Shown: positions 27,411 to 36,950, counted from the first letter of the stretch. The stretch: DNA of 64,000 bases from Paenibacillus sp. 1001270B_150601_E10 (GCF_015558675.1 NZ_JADMOL010000003.1:414813-478812); one strand, 5' to 3'. Translations and numbers: made by a program. The notes: generated by a model not told the origin, from the letters alone.

Positions 27411-27443
27411 CGCCTTAAGAACTTGATTCAAGTTCCTAAGGCG
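27411..27443 (-). terminator. Hairpin after the mhqO-like gene
   Basis: CGCCTTA.AGAACTTG (27411-27425) / CAAGTTC.CTAAGGCG (27429-27443) is a long stem with a 3-nt loop. On the - strand it runs into a moderately T-rich sequence. It probably ends the dioxygenase transcript. Confidence 0.6.
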
Positions 27444-27481
27444 CAGTCTTCCATAACAAGTATGAGTGATTCGCAGCATGC

Positions 27482-28459
27482 TTATTCCTTCACGAATTCC
27501 TTTGTGCTTCGCACGGTATCAATTGGACGGACCATCTTCTCAATCTCTGCGCGCTTTGGCTCCAGGAATGGCGGCAGGGACAAGATTTCTCCCATAGTCT
27601 CGTAAGGCTCGTCACTCATAAAGCCTGGACCGTCTGTTGCGAATTCGAACAGAATTTGCGGTGCTACTCTTGCATACAGCGATTCAAAGAAGTGGCGGTT
27701 CACATAGCCGGAAGTTGGGAAGCCAAATCCGTCCAAGCGCTCAATCCATTCATTGAGAACAGAACGATCCTCCACTCGGAAAGCTGCATGATGAACTGTA
27801 CCAAAGCCCTGACGGGACTGCGGCATCACATTGTTAAACTCCACCACTACTTGAGCTCCGTTGCCCCCTTCGCCAACTTCAAAGAGGTGCAGCGAGCCAT
27901 CCTTGGCCATTTCTTTGAACAACAGTACCTTTTCCATCATTTCCTTGAAAAATTCAAAATTCGATGTGCGCACAAAGATTGGACCAAGGCCTGTTATCGC
28001 ATGCTCCAACGGAATTGGTCCCTTCTGCCATGGTGTTCCTGAAGCAACGCCCTTGTTGAACTCATCCGAAATAAGCTGGTACTGCTGATCATCGAAATCC
28101 ACGAAGGACAGTGTCTTCTTGCCAAACAGCTCTTGAATTCCCGTATGCTTGACGTCCAGACGGTCAAAGCGCTTCACCCAATAATCCAAGGAAGCATCCG
28201 TTGGCACACGGAAGGACGTCTTATAGATCTCATCTGTACCATGTGTTCCTTTTGGAATACCAGGGAAGTCAAAGAACGTCATATCGGTTCCAGCGCTGCC
28301 CTTGTCGTCAGCAAAGAATAAGTGATAGGTTTGAATATCATCCTGGTTAACCGTCTTCTTCACAAGACGCATGCCTAGCACATAGGTGAAAAACGCATAG
28401 TTCTTTTCCGCACTGCTTGTAATCGCTGTAACATGGTGAATTCCTTTTAATCCGTTCAT
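27482..28459 (-). CDS. mhqO: MhqO-type ring-cleaving dioxygenase (VOC superfamily)
   Basis: A protein of 325 residues with two vicinal-oxygen-chelate halves. Metal-ligand candidates are the His in 'GIHHVTAITS' (8-9), the His in 'GFGTVHHAAFRVED' and a Glu in 'QILFEFATDGPGF'. Bacillus MhqA/MhqE/MhqO enzymes open hydroquinone-type rings and are derepressed by quinone stress through MhqR. An MhqR-type operator sits at the promoter here (28601-28620), supporting this function. No mhqR gene is in the window. Confidence 0.88.
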   Translation of the reverse strand: MNGLKGIHHVTAITSSAEKNYAFFTYVLGMRLVKKTVNQDDIQTYHLFFADDKGSAGTDMTFFDFPGIPKGTHGTDEIYKTSFRVPTDASLDYWVKRFDRLDVKHTGIQELFGKKTLSFVDFDDQQYQLISDEFNKGVASGTPWQKGPIPLEHAITGLGPIFVRTSNFEFFKEMMEKVLLFKEMAKDGSLHLFEVGEGGNGAQVVVEFNNVMPQSRQGFGTVHHAAFRVEDRSVLNEWIERLDGFGFPTSGYVNRHFFESLYARVAPQILFEFATDGPGFMSDEPYETMGEILSLPPFLEPKRAEIEKMVRPIDTVRSTKEFVKE

Positions 28460-28600
28460 GATTCATACCTCCATTTATTTATCGCCTTCTTATCTTAAGA
28501 AAGCGATTGAATATATCGTGTAAGTGATATTACCTTTCATCTGACTCTGCTGAATCAACATTAGCGTATACGGTAAGTCATCTTTTTATTTAGAAAAATA

Positions 28601-28648
28601 TTATCTTTAATTCGAGATAAATATAACATTTATATATCTCGAAGTCAA
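28601..28648 (-). promoter_or_regulatory. Promoter with MhqR-type operator
   Basis: On the - strand: -35 TTGACT (28648-28643), 17 nt, -10 TATATT (28625-28620). Directly downstream is TATCTCGAATTAAAGATA (28619-28602), 16 of 18 matches to the Bacillus MhqR repeat TATCTCGAATTCGAGATA. A second half TTCGAGATA lies in the spacer. The placement over the start region fits repression until quinones inactivate MhqR. Confidence 0.75.
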
Positions 28649-28673
28649 GAGGTTTATTGCCGCTTGTTAACAT

Positions 28674-28727
28674 TGCAAAAAAACAGGCAATCTCAACCGG
28701 CATGTAATGCCGACAGATCACCTGTTT
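28674..28727 (-). terminator. Terminator after the DUF4855 gene
   Basis: AAACAGG (28681-28687) / CCTGTTT (28721-28727) with an inner GGCAT / ATGCC stem; T7 follows on the - strand. It closes the ManNAc-type cluster. Confidence 0.8.
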
Positions 28728-28777
28728 GACGGTTATATGACTAAAAAAAGATCTTCAACTCGTGGCAAGCTGGCTTC

Positions 28778-30718
28778 TTACTTATAATGGGTCAGCCAAT
28801 ATTGCGCAGAAGCATGCAGCTGCTGATAGGCTTTATCGGAAATGTGCTTGCTGCTTTTCTTATTATCCAGATGGCTTACAAATTCATTCATATACTGGGC
28901 AGCCTCTTGAGACTTCTGCTTGCTCTCTGCATGAATGACGGAATCCAGCTTCGCCTTGAGAGACTGGGCTGCACCATGGTTCTTAAACTCTCCTGCTGCT
29001 TCAAACTGCTCTACACTGGCTTTCAGGCTAGCTGTTGCTGTAGAGTTGACCGTATACGTGCCTTTCACAAATTGATACAGCCAGTCATAAAGTATCCGTG
29101 TGCTTGGGTCATTGCTTAATGCCGCAGTCTTCAGAACAGGGCCGCTGCCTTGATAATAAGCCTTGAAGGCACTTCCCATGTAGCCATACTTTACGCCGCC
29201 ATCTAAGTAGTCGATGTAGCGTTGGCGGAATACATTCGGCTCGGTCAACAGGCGGCTGTCGAATTCCACTTCTACGCCCATGCCATAGCGTTTTGCCGTT
29301 TTGGAAGCATCCTCCATACGATCAACGTTCATCTCTTCAAAGAAATAGTTAGGCTGGAAGGCAGCTGCATCAATGCCTACATCCTCCCACATGAAGCTCT
29401 TATACGCAAGGAAGTGAGGAATCCAGAACAGCTTCAGGTTCTTGGCATGAACCATATCGCTTACTGCGCTAAGCATCTCTGGACCAGTAGCGCTTGTGCT
29501 CACTTGTTCGGACAGCCAATACAGTCCAGAGAACTCCAAGTTGGAATAGGATTGTTGGGCAAAGCGCTGCGTCACTTGATCGATCCACCACTTGACGACC
29601 TTCTTGCGATTCTCCATTGCTTTCTGAGTACCGACTTGACCTGCATTGAAGTTCTCCGACTTCCCGTCTCCATCCACATCGCCAAAGTCTGCTAAGTACT
29701 CCCCTGGATCAGGGATCATCACGACAACCTTCACTTTATGATTCGGATCACCAAGCTTCGTACCAACTTCCTTCGCTGCCTCATTCAGCTGCTTCATGTC
29801 TCCGTTTGCTGCAAAGGTCTTATTCAGGTACCAGTTCCACTCCTGAATCGTTGCAGACCCATCAAAGCTCTTGCCATTAGGCGAGAATAGGCCTAGATAG
29901 AGCACGCCGTCAAACATCCAATCAAGCGGCTCCCCCTGTTGATTGACATAGCTGATGTGCGGAACAATGCTATCTTTCGTCCAATCGCCATCACCATTGC
30001 TATAATGACCGTTGTAGAGCAAGGTCAGGTTGTTAATTCCCGCTGTGTCTGCTCCGGTTTGCTGATAGGCAAATGGCTTCGTTGGAATCGTTTCCGCTTG
30101 AGCAAGCTTACCATCCGCCCCCATAATCTCGACTTCATCAATGAAGCTCCATGCGCGAGTATGCATCGTGAAGACAACCTTCACATAACGGGCATAGGCC
30201 ATCGTTGCCCCTGTCGTGCTGTCGGCAATACCGTCTTGGCTGCCGTTCCACGTATAATACTGATCCACTGGCGGACCATCCACCCACAGCTTCTCCGTGG
30301 CCTTGTGGGAGAGAAGCGCCCAGTTCTGTTGGTCATCCGACACGTACATTGAGACCGTTAAGGGAAATAGAATGGCGGAGGATGGCCAATCCTGAAGGAA
30401 ATGCACCTTTATACTTGAGATGGATTTGGAGGCACCAAGATCAAAATGAATCTCCCGGGCTTGCTTGCGAATATGTCCAACCCATGCTGGATCAAGCACA
30501 TTCACGCTGCCTTTCTGGCCGTCTATCAGCTTGTTACCTGGATCAGGATAAGTGCTCTCTGGTGCTTCTGACCACGTATAGGTGGAATGAGAAGCGAGGT
30601 TGTAGACATTCCCTGGCTTTGGCGCTGATTCCTCAGCCTTTGCTACAGGAAGGATTGATACCATCAGTAGGGCAGCCATAGCTATAGACATCCATTTTCT
30701 CATCGACAACAACATCAT
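28778..30718 (-). CDS. Secreted DUF4855 protein with N-terminal discoidin-like and C-terminal FIMAH-like domains
   Basis: A protein of 646 residues; two ATGs (30718, 30715) follow GAGGAGG. A signal peptide (cleavage near AKAEE, about 29) leads to an F5/8 type C-like beta domain (about 40-205: 'REIHFDLGASKSISSIKVHFLQ'). A DUF4855 body (about 230-540) with a TIM-barrel-like look follows ('FSGLYWLSEQV', 'FWIPHFLAYKS', 'EVEFDSRLL'). A C-terminal FIMAH-like helical domain lies at about 570-640. The end of a ManNAc/sialic-type operon suggests a surface glycan-binding or cleaving protein. No catalytic residues can be named with certainty. Confidence 0.75.
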   Translation of the reverse strand: MMLLSMRKWMSIAMAALLMVSILPVAKAEESAPKPGNVYNLASHSTYTWSEAPESTYPDPGNKLIDGQKGSVNVLDPAWVGHIRKQAREIHFDLGASKSISSIKVHFLQDWPSSAILFPLTVSMYVSDDQQNWALLSHKATEKLWVDGPPVDQYYTWNGSQDGIADSTTGATMAYARYVKVVFTMHTRAWSFIDEVEIMGADGKLAQAETIPTKPFAYQQTGADTAGINNLTLLYNGHYSNGDGDWTKDSIVPHISYVNQQGEPLDWMFDGVLYLGLFSPNGKSFDGSATIQEWNWYLNKTFAANGDMKQLNEAAKEVGTKLGDPNHKVKVVVMIPDPGEYLADFGDVDGDGKSENFNAGQVGTQKAMENRKKVVKWWIDQVTQRFAQQSYSNLEFSGLYWLSEQVSTSATGPEMLSAVSDMVHAKNLKLFWIPHFLAYKSFMWEDVGIDAAAFQPNYFFEEMNVDRMEDASKTAKRYGMGVEVEFDSRLLTEPNVFRQRYIDYLDGGVKYGYMGSAFKAYYQGSGPVLKTAALSNDPSTRILYDWLYQFVKGTYTVNSTATASLKASVEQFEAAGEFKNHGAAQSLKAKLDSVIHAESKQKSQEAAQYMNEFVSHLDNKKSSKHISDKAYQQLHASAQYWLTHYK

Positions 30719-30914
30719 CTTCCTCCTCTATCCAATCCTTTTGATAAGCTGCAATAGGGGTCTAACCGTTAAGTAAGAAACTTTATTGCCTCATGTGATT
30801 CATGGTAAAGGAATCGTATATTCCGTTGTGTGCACTGATCATTCACCCATCCCGATTCCTGCAGCGGTATCCCTTATCGTGCGTGATCAGAAAGTCGGCT
30901 TATTAAACAACCTC

Positions 30915-31598
30915 TTATATCCCTACCTTCTCCTGCATCGCCTTCAAGTAAAGCTCAGTCAGGAACTGAGGTCTTGTAATCGCGGTACCAACGACGACGA
31001 ACTGTGCGCCAGCCTTGAGTGCCTCGACCATATCAGAGGATCGGCGATACCTGCCTTCCGCTACCACTGGAATGTCCGTCAGTTGGGCAAGCTGTCTAAC
31101 GAGCTCCACATCAGGCTCAGCCGTCTGTGGACTGTAAGGGGTATATCCGGATAAAGTCGTAGAGATATACTCCACTCCCAGCTCAACCGCATACAGCCCC
31201 TCCTCGACAGTAGAGATATCTGCCATCACCGGGATGTTTCTAAGATGCAGTGCCTCGACCACCTCCCTTAACGTCTTGCCGTCCGGGCGTGCTCGCTTTG
31301 TACCGTCTATCGCCACGATATCTGCGCCAGCTTCGTATGCCTCATAGGCCGTTTGCAGCGTAGGCGTAATATAAACGGAGGCCTCTCCTATCTGCTGCTT
31401 CACGAGTCCGATCACAGGAACATTCACTTTATTTTTTATCGCAGCGATATCCGCCGTTCCATTGGCTCGAATGCCGATGGCTCCACCAAGCACAGCCGCT
31501 TTAGCCATTTCCGCCATATGATCCGCACCGAATAGCGGCTCATTTTCATAGGCCTGGCAGGAAACGACTAATCCTCTCCTTGTTATCAACTGTCCCAT
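30915..31598 (-). CDS. nanE: N-acetylmannosamine-6-phosphate 2-epimerase
   Basis: A (beta/alpha)8 enzyme of 227 residues. NanE motifs: VVSCQAYENEPLF, AKAAVLGGAIGIRANG, 'DIVAIDGTKRARPDG' (with Lys and Asp of the active site) and VVAEGRYRRSSD. It converts ManNAc-6-P to GlcNAc-6-P. The kinase that would make ManNAc-6-P (ROK gene) lies in the same cluster. No sialate lyase (nanA) or nagA/nagB is visible, so imported ManNAc, or ManNAc produced elsewhere, is the probable input. Confidence 0.93.
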   Translation of the reverse strand: MGQLITRRGLVVSCQAYENEPLFGADHMAEMAKAAVLGGAIGIRANGTADIAAIKNKVNVPVIGLVKQQIGEASVYITPTLQTAYEAYEAGADIVAIDGTKRARPDGKTLREVVEALHLRNIPVMADISTVEEGLYAVELGVEYISTTLSGYTPYSPQTAEPDVELVRQLAQLTDIPVVAEGRYRRSSDMVEALKAGAQFVVVGTAITRPQFLTELYLKAMQEKVGI

Positions 31599-31636
31599 AA
31601 TGTGTTCTCCTATCTCCTATCTTTTTGTGCTCCCAT

Positions 31637-32470
31637 CTACTTCATGCCTGTGATCGAGATGCCTTCGATAAATTTCTTCTGAACGAAGAAATACATAATG
31701 ATGATCGGTACGGTAAACAAGGTCGCTGCGGCCATCAATGGACCCCAAGCTACGCTGTTTTCACGGATGAATTGCTTTAGTCCAATAGATAATGTCCAAC
31801 TGTCCTGATTGTTCAAGTAGATCAACGGACCTTGGAAATCACTCCAGGCATTGAGGAAGGTAAAGAGTCCAATTGTTAGAAGCGCAGGCTTGGCTAGCGG
31901 CAGCACGATCTGCGAATAGATGCGGAACTCCGACGCCCCATCAATGCGGGCCGATTCGGTCAGCTCGTACGGAATGCCGTTGAAGAACTGCCGGATCATA
32001 AACACGTTGTAGGCAATTCCAGTTCCGAACCAAGCCGTCAGCACGAGCGGCCAGTAGGAATCCAGCATACCAAGGTTGTTGAACATCACGTAGAGCGGAA
32101 TCATCGTCACCTGCATCGGCAGCATCAAGGTGCTTAGCATAAAAACAAACAGAACATTGCGTCCTTTAAAGTCAATTCGAGAGAATCCGTATGCTACAAG
32201 CGGGGACAGAATGACCACGCCCGCAACGCTTAGGATCGCAATGACAATCGTATTCATCGTGTACTGAACAAAGGGAATCATGCTGACGGCATTCACATAG
32301 TTATCCCAGATCAGTTCCGCTGGGAACCATTGAATGGGAATAACGAAGATCTCATCTTCTGTCTTAAATGTAGTAAGCAAGAGCCAAGCAAAGGGAGCCA
32401 AGAACATCAATCCAAATAGGATCAAGATGATATGAGGAACGATTTTTTTAACAATGGATGAATTGTCCAT
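31637..32470 (-). CDS. Carbohydrate ABC transporter permease (MalG type)
   Basis: A protein of 277 residues with six helices and the EAA loop 'LTESARIDGASEFRIYSQIVLPLAKPAL' (cut). This is the MalG/UgpE-like half of a CUT1 importer. Its ATG overlaps the stop of the first permease by 1 nt. The ATPase (MsmK-like) is not encoded here and is probably shared with other sugar importers. Confidence 0.92.
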   Translation of the reverse strand: MDNSSIVKKIVPHIILILFGLMFLAPFAWLLLTTFKTEDEIFVIPIQWFPAELIWDNYVNAVSMIPFVQYTMNTIVIAILSVAGVVILSPLVAYGFSRIDFKGRNVLFVFMLSTLMLPMQVTMIPLYVMFNNLGMLDSYWPLVLTAWFGTGIAYNVFMIRQFFNGIPYELTESARIDGASEFRIYSQIVLPLAKPALLTIGLFTFLNAWSDFQGPLIYLNNQDSWTLSIGLKQFIRENSVAWGPLMAAATLFTVPIIIMYFFVQKKFIEGISITGMK

Positions 32471-33399
32471 TACTTATCCCCCCCATAGAAGACCCATTTG
32501 CCTGAACTGCGGAAGATGACAAGCGTTAGAATGAGCACAACCACGAACAAGAGCCAAGCCATCGCGGAAGCGTAGCCCATTTTTAAGAAGACAAACGCAT
32601 TCTGGAATAAATAGATGGCGTAGAACAAGATAGAGTTGCTTGGTCCGCCAATCGCCTGCCCGCTTGAATCGGCAAATACATACCCTTGCGAGAAATATTG
32701 AAAGGAACCGATCAAGCCCATAATGATGAGGAAAAAGGTCATAGGCGAAATGGCAGGAAGCGTAATGTGCCAAAACTTGCGCCATCTGCTCGCGCCATCG
32801 ATGGAGGCCGCCTCATAGTACATCTTCGGAACCTCCTGCAGGGCAGCGAGATACATGATCGTCGTCGTCCCCGTCCCCCAGAAGCCCATGAATATAAGCG
32901 ACGGCTTCGTCCAGTTGGCATCCAAGAGCCAGTTCGGCTCAGGCAGCCCAATCGCCCCAAGCATCTGGTTAACGAGACCATACTGTGCGTTAAGCAGCCA
33001 CAGCCAGAGCAAGGAGCTGGCCACAGCAGGAACGAGCGTCGGTAGAAAGTATATCGTGCGGTAAATCGACAGGCCCTTCACACTCTGATTCAACAGAAGG
33101 GCAATACCCAAGGCATAGATGAGCTGAGGAAAGAAGCCAAATATCGTAATAAAAATCGTGTTGTACAACGATTGATACATCTTGACGTCCTTCGTCATCT
33201 CAATATAGTTGGATAAACCCACCCACTGTGGAGCGTTAAATAGATTGTATTCAGTGAAACTGTAATAAAGGGACATGATGATTGGGTAGAGTTGAAATAC
33301 GAGAAAGCCGAATATCCAAGGGCTGATAAATAGCAATCCGATCAGCAGCCGCTTTCTCTCTCTACTCTTGATGCCTGAGTTCGCCTGTATGGAAGACAA
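32470..33399 (-). CDS. Carbohydrate ABC transporter permease (MalF type)
   Basis: A protein of 309 residues with a TTG start after GAGGTGAG/AAGGG. Six helices; the EAA loop is 'YYEAASIDGASRWRKFWHITLP'. MalF/UgpA-like subunit of the same importer as its two neighbours. Its 3' end overlaps the second permease. Confidence 0.92.
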   Translation of the reverse strand: MSSIQANSGIKSRERKRLLIGLLFISPWIFGFLVFQLYPIIMSLYYSFTEYNLFNAPQWVGLSNYIEMTKDVKMYQSLYNTIFITIFGFFPQLIYALGIALLLNQSVKGLSIYRTIYFLPTLVPAVASSLLWLWLLNAQYGLVNQMLGAIGLPEPNWLLDANWTKPSLIFMGFWGTGTTTIMYLAALQEVPKMYYEAASIDGASRWRKFWHITLPAISPMTFFLIIMGLIGSFQYFSQGYVFADSSGQAIGGPSNSILFYAIYLFQNAFVFLKMGYASAMAWLLFVVVLILTLVIFRSSGKWVFYGGDK

Positions 33400-33475
33400 C
33401 CCTTCTCACCTCTCTAAGAAGATTACAGCAGGGCAGGTTATGTAGGTCATACATTCCCTGCGCCTGCTTTATCGT

Positions 33476-34786
33476 TTATTTATTTTTGTCTGCAACCGGC
33501 TGCATCTTGCTCACGACGGTGTCCATCGCTTCCTGAGCAGATTGCTGGCCCTTCAACGCTTTTTCCGTCTCTTCATTCAAAGATTGCAGGTATTCGTTAA
33601 TATAAATGCTGTTTGGGAACCCTTTCAAATTCGGGCTTTTTGCACTTTCATAATAGTCCCACAGCGCTTTGGTCTTCTCGTTCTGTGTAAGCTTCGGATT
33701 GTCCAAGGCCTTCAGCAGGACAGGGATAGAGCCGTATTCAATGCTGTAATCGATCTGTACGTCCTCACTTAAGAGATACTTCATCACTTCCCACGCTTGC
33801 TCCTGATACTTCGCCTTCGCAGGAATAAACATCGCGATCGGGCTAACCATACCTGCGTTCTTCAATTCAGGCTGTGCTTCTGGGTAAGGGAATGGGGCTA
33901 CGCCAATATCCTTGCCTTCCCCGCGGTTCTCAACATACCAGTTCTCCCAGCCAATCATCATTGCGAGTTTGCCGGTTAAGATCGGATCCTGCGGAGTCTC
34001 CATCTTGCCCATGCCGGACTTGAACTTATCAATGCCTACTTGGCCGAATTCTTGATAGTAGCTTGCTTGGTATTCGATGGACTTAACGTTAGCCGGCTGG
34101 TTCGCAGTCAGCTTGCCATTGCCATCGTCCCAGGAACCATTGAAGATGATGGGCCAGAATACGTTATCAATCCATGGATAATCTGGAATAAAGCCCATTT
34201 GTGTAATATTGCCCTTGTCATCCTTCACCGTTAGCTTCTTCGCATACTCCATCATCTGCTCTAAGGTTTCTGGCGGAGCTGTCAAGCCTGCTGCTTCGAA
34301 AGTCTTTTTGTTATAGAACAATTTGTTAGCCATACTCATGGAGATCGGGAACCCAAAGATTTCATCCTTGACCTTCATGCGATCAAGTGCTGCCGGAATG
34401 ATCTGAGCGGTATCAAATCCATCCTTGTCGATAAACTCCTTCAGAGGCTTCACTGCCCCAGCCGCAGACCATGGACCAATATTATTCCACTGGGTCAAGA
34501 CAAGATCTGGCGGGTTCCCTCCTGAAATCGCTGTCAATTGTTTCTGTGGATCTTGATTGCTAAGCACTTTAACGAATATCTTATCCTGACTCTCGTTGTA
34601 CTTGGCGATGGCCGCCTCTAACGGCTTGCTGGAATCCCCCGCAAAGGAGTTCCAGAACTGAATCTCTACTTTGCCATCTGCATTGCTTGTTGTCTTGCCG
34701 CCTGATGAACATGCGCTTAGTGTTGTCATGAAGATTACCGTAAGCACAAGCAATACAGGCAGTGCGCGTTTGTTGCTCTTCTTCAA
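33476..34786 (-). CDS. Extracellular sugar-binding lipoprotein (CUT1 ABC importer)
   Basis: A protein of 436 residues starting at TTG 34786, which is correctly spaced from GGAGGGTGA; the GTG at 34795 lies within that site. Lipobox TLSAC. Family 1 extracellular solute-binding protein: 'VEIQFWNSFAGDSS', 'PPDLVLTQWNNIGPWSAAG' and 'FPISMSMANKLFYNKKTFEAAG' (cut). Ligand is probably a ManNAc- or sialic-acid-related sugar by context. It has its own promoter and a terminator ahead of it, so it heads a unit separate from rpiR-ROK. Confidence 0.92.
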   Translation of the reverse strand: MKKSNKRALPVLLVLTVIFMTTLSACSSGGKTTSNADGKVEIQFWNSFAGDSSKPLEAAIAKYNESQDKIFVKVLSNQDPQKQLTAISGGNPPDLVLTQWNNIGPWSAAGAVKPLKEFIDKDGFDTAQIIPAALDRMKVKDEIFGFPISMSMANKLFYNKKTFEAAGLTAPPETLEQMMEYAKKLTVKDDKGNITQMGFIPDYPWIDNVFWPIIFNGSWDDGNGKLTANQPANVKSIEYQASYYQEFGQVGIDKFKSGMGKMETPQDPILTGKLAMMIGWENWYVENRGEGKDIGVAPFPYPEAQPELKNAGMVSPIAMFIPAKAKYQEQAWEVMKYLLSEDVQIDYSIEYGSIPVLLKALDNPKLTQNEKTKALWDYYESAKSPNLKGFPNSIYINEYLQSLNEETEKALKGQQSAQEAMDTVVSKMQPVADKNK

Positions 34787-34835
34787 ATGACTCACCCTCC
34801 TACATCGTTCGATATGCTATCCTATGCTCTATTTC

Positions 34836-34926
34836 GGAGGAATAATCCTCCTAAAACGAATCTAATGGATAATTATTTCATTGTCAATCCTTGGTTTTGA
34901 TTTATTTTGGAGCAAATCTCCAAAAT
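34836..34926 (-). promoter_or_regulatory. Promoter of the sugar importer unit with two palindromes
   Basis: On the - strand: -35 TTGACA (34887-34882), 17 nt, -10 TAGATT (34864-34859). Just upstream of the -35 is a perfect 9-5-9 dyad ATTTTGGAG (34904-34912) / CTCCAAAAT (34918-34926). Over the predicted start is GGAGGA (34836-34841) / TCCTCC (34846-34851). One or both are likely regulator sites, for example for the RpiR-type protein or carbon control. Confidence 0.6.
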
Positions 34927-34989
34927 GGGGCTTGCAGTTCTGTTTTCCTAGGTGTCCAAAAGACCATAGGGAAGGCAGCATGAAGGCAG

Positions 34990-35020
34990 CACAAAAAGGA
35001 CTGCCGAAAGCAGTCCCTTG
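34990..35020 (-). terminator. Terminator after the ROK kinase gene
   Basis: GGACTGC (34998-35004) / GCAGTCC (35010-35016), extended by A-T pairs, with T5 on the - strand. It separates the regulator-kinase unit from the importer unit. Confidence 0.8.
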
Positions 35021-35051
35021 ATAGGTGATGAAAAAGGCATACTAAATAAAC

Positions 35052-35984
35052 CTAGACATACCACACCTGAGCGGCAGCGCCAATGACGCCTGCATCTGCT
35101 CCTAGAAGAGCAGGCACAATGCGGCACTTCGCTCTCATGACAGGAGACGTACGCTTGGTAATCTCCTGATCCAATGCATCAAAGAAGCGCATTCCCGCTT
35201 GGGAAACGCTTCCGCCAATCAGCACGCCTTCTGGGTTGAAGCTGTGAATATAGCCGGCAATGGCGGTCCCGAGCGCCTGGATGACAACACTCATCACCTT
35301 GTCGGCAGCTTGATCCCCATTCATCCAGGCGGCCACGATCTCCTTCGCATCCGGCTGCCAATCCACAGGGCCTTCCGCAGCGGCAATAACCTCTCTTCCG
35401 ATGCGGGCAATCCCTGTGCCTGAAGCATACAGCTCCACACAGCCTTGATTGCCGCAGTCGCAGACAGGGCCATTCATGTCCACGGACACATGACCAAGCT
35501 CCCCGGCCCCGCCGAAGACGCCTCGCTGCAGGCGTCCAGATTCCATAACCGCCCCGCCGATGCCTGTTCCTAGCGCCAAGCAGATGAAGTGGTTCATAGG
35601 CTGCGCTGCACCGTACAGCTTCTCCGCCACCGCAAGCACATTCACATCATTATCGACGTAGACCGGGTATGGATATAGCGCCGCTATTCGTTCTTTAATT
35701 GGAGTTCCGCTCCAGCCCGGAAGCGTCTCTCCCGCATACCACACCGATCCATCCACATAATGAATCTGACCGGCACTCCCAATGCCGATACCTGCAATCT
35801 GATTGGCATGCCCCACGGATTCAATCATGTGGGCAATGCCGTCTTCCACCTTTTTCATCAGCTGATCCGGACCCTTTGCTGCCTCTGTCGGCACCAATAA
35901 CCGATCCACAATGCTTCCTTGCCTATTGATTGTCGCAAACTGCACTTTGGTTCCACCAATATCTACACCAATCGCATAGGTCAT
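35052..35984 (-). CDS. nanK: ROK-family sugar kinase, probable N-acetylmannosamine kinase
   Basis: A protein of 310 residues from ATG 35984 (site GAGGGGAG); the frame upstream to 36062 has no site. ROK signatures: ATP loop IGVDIGGTKVQF, LGTGIGGAVMESGRL, and the zinc motif CDCGNQGCVE. Together with nanE this suggests phosphorylation of ManNAc to ManNAc-6-P. Glucokinase activity is an alternative for this family. Encoded directly after the RpiR-type regulator. Confidence 0.8.
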   Translation of the reverse strand: MTYAIGVDIGGTKVQFATINRQGSIVDRLLVPTEAAKGPDQLMKKVEDGIAHMIESVGHANQIAGIGIGSAGQIHYVDGSVWYAGETLPGWSGTPIKERIAALYPYPVYVDNDVNVLAVAEKLYGAAQPMNHFICLALGTGIGGAVMESGRLQRGVFGGAGELGHVSVDMNGPVCDCGNQGCVELYASGTGIARIGREVIAAAEGPVDWQPDAKEIVAAWMNGDQAADKVMSVVIQALGTAIAGYIHSFNPEGVLIGGSVSQAGMRFFDALDQEITKRTSPVMRAKCRIVPALLGADAGVIGAAAQVWYV

Positions 35985-36080
35985 GACTGCCTGCTCTCCC
36001 CTCTGTAGGTCCAGCTTTAACGATGTGTGAATGGCCTGCTTGTTACAATGAGCCTGTTGCATTAATCGTAGACAATGAAG

Positions 36081-36950
36081 CTAATACAGCTTATCAGCAA
36101 CAGACAGCGCCGTATTCTTCAGCGCATCCTCCGCATCCTTCTTCTTCATGGCAAGTATCGTTGTCAGCATATTCAACATATAGGTCTGGATAAACTTCGT
36201 GGACAACGCCCCGCCTTCTGTCGGTCGCTCTCTGGCAGAGACGAGCAAAACGGTATCCGCATGGGAAGCGATAGGCGAACGCAGATGTCCTGTAAGACAA
36301 ATGATCTGTGCGCCATTCTTCTTCGCTTCACGCACAGGATCGACAATATCCCTTGTGCTGCCTGAGGTGGAGATGGCAAAGACAAGGTCTCCTTCCTTCA
36401 GCAGCGAAGCCGTCATGGCGATGATATGGGAATCGCGATGCGCCTCCACATTCAAGCCAAGCCGCATCAGCTGATAATGCAGATCAAGCGCGGTAATTCC
36501 TGATGAGCCTACGCCATAGATCGTAATCTTCCTAGCTGCGAGCAGCTGGTCAACAGCTTTGCTCAGGTGGTCAACATTGACCAGATCGAGCGTATTTTTA
36601 AGCAGAATCTCATGCTGGAGCGTCAGCTTGCGCGCCACCGTGTACAGATCGTCATCCTCATGAATCTCGGTGCTCATCACAGAAGGAGGACGATCCACTA
36701 GATCCTGCGCAACCGAAAGCTTAAACTCGTGGAAACCGCGGAAGCCAAGCTTCCGACAGAAGCGTATGACAGAGGTTTCTCCCACTTCCGCCTTCTCGGC
36801 AAGGTCCGTTACTGTGGCAAGCACGGTGTCCTCCGGGTTAGCCTTTACATAATCTGCAACCTTCTTCTCCGTCTTCGTTAAAGAAGAGTAGATGCTTGAT
36901 ATCATCAGCAGCGTGTTGGATGATTGAAGCTTAGTTCCGACTCTTGCCAT
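36081..36950 (-). CDS. RpiR/MurR-family transcriptional regulator
   Basis: A protein of 289 residues. N-terminal HTH_6 (about 15-90: 'LTKTEKKVADYVKANPEDTVLATVTDLAEKAEVGETSVIRF', cut) and C-terminal SIS sugar-phosphate domain (about 125-260: 'KITIYGVGSSGITALDLHYQLMR', 'VFAISTSGSTRDIVDPV'). NanR-type members sense ManNAc-6-P or GlcNAc-6-P. It should control this cluster. Promoter just upstream. Confidence 0.9.
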   Translation of the reverse strand: MARVGTKLQSSNTLLMISSIYSSLTKTEKKVADYVKANPEDTVLATVTDLAEKAEVGETSVIRFCRKLGFRGFHEFKLSVAQDLVDRPPSVMSTEIHEDDDLYTVARKLTLQHEILLKNTLDLVNVDHLSKAVDQLLAARKITIYGVGSSGITALDLHYQLMRLGLNVEAHRDSHIIAMTASLLKEGDLVFAISTSGSTRDIVDPVREAKKNGAQIICLTGHLRSPIASHADTVLLVSARERPTEGGALSTKFIQTYMLNMLTTILAMKKKDAEDALKNTALSVADKLY

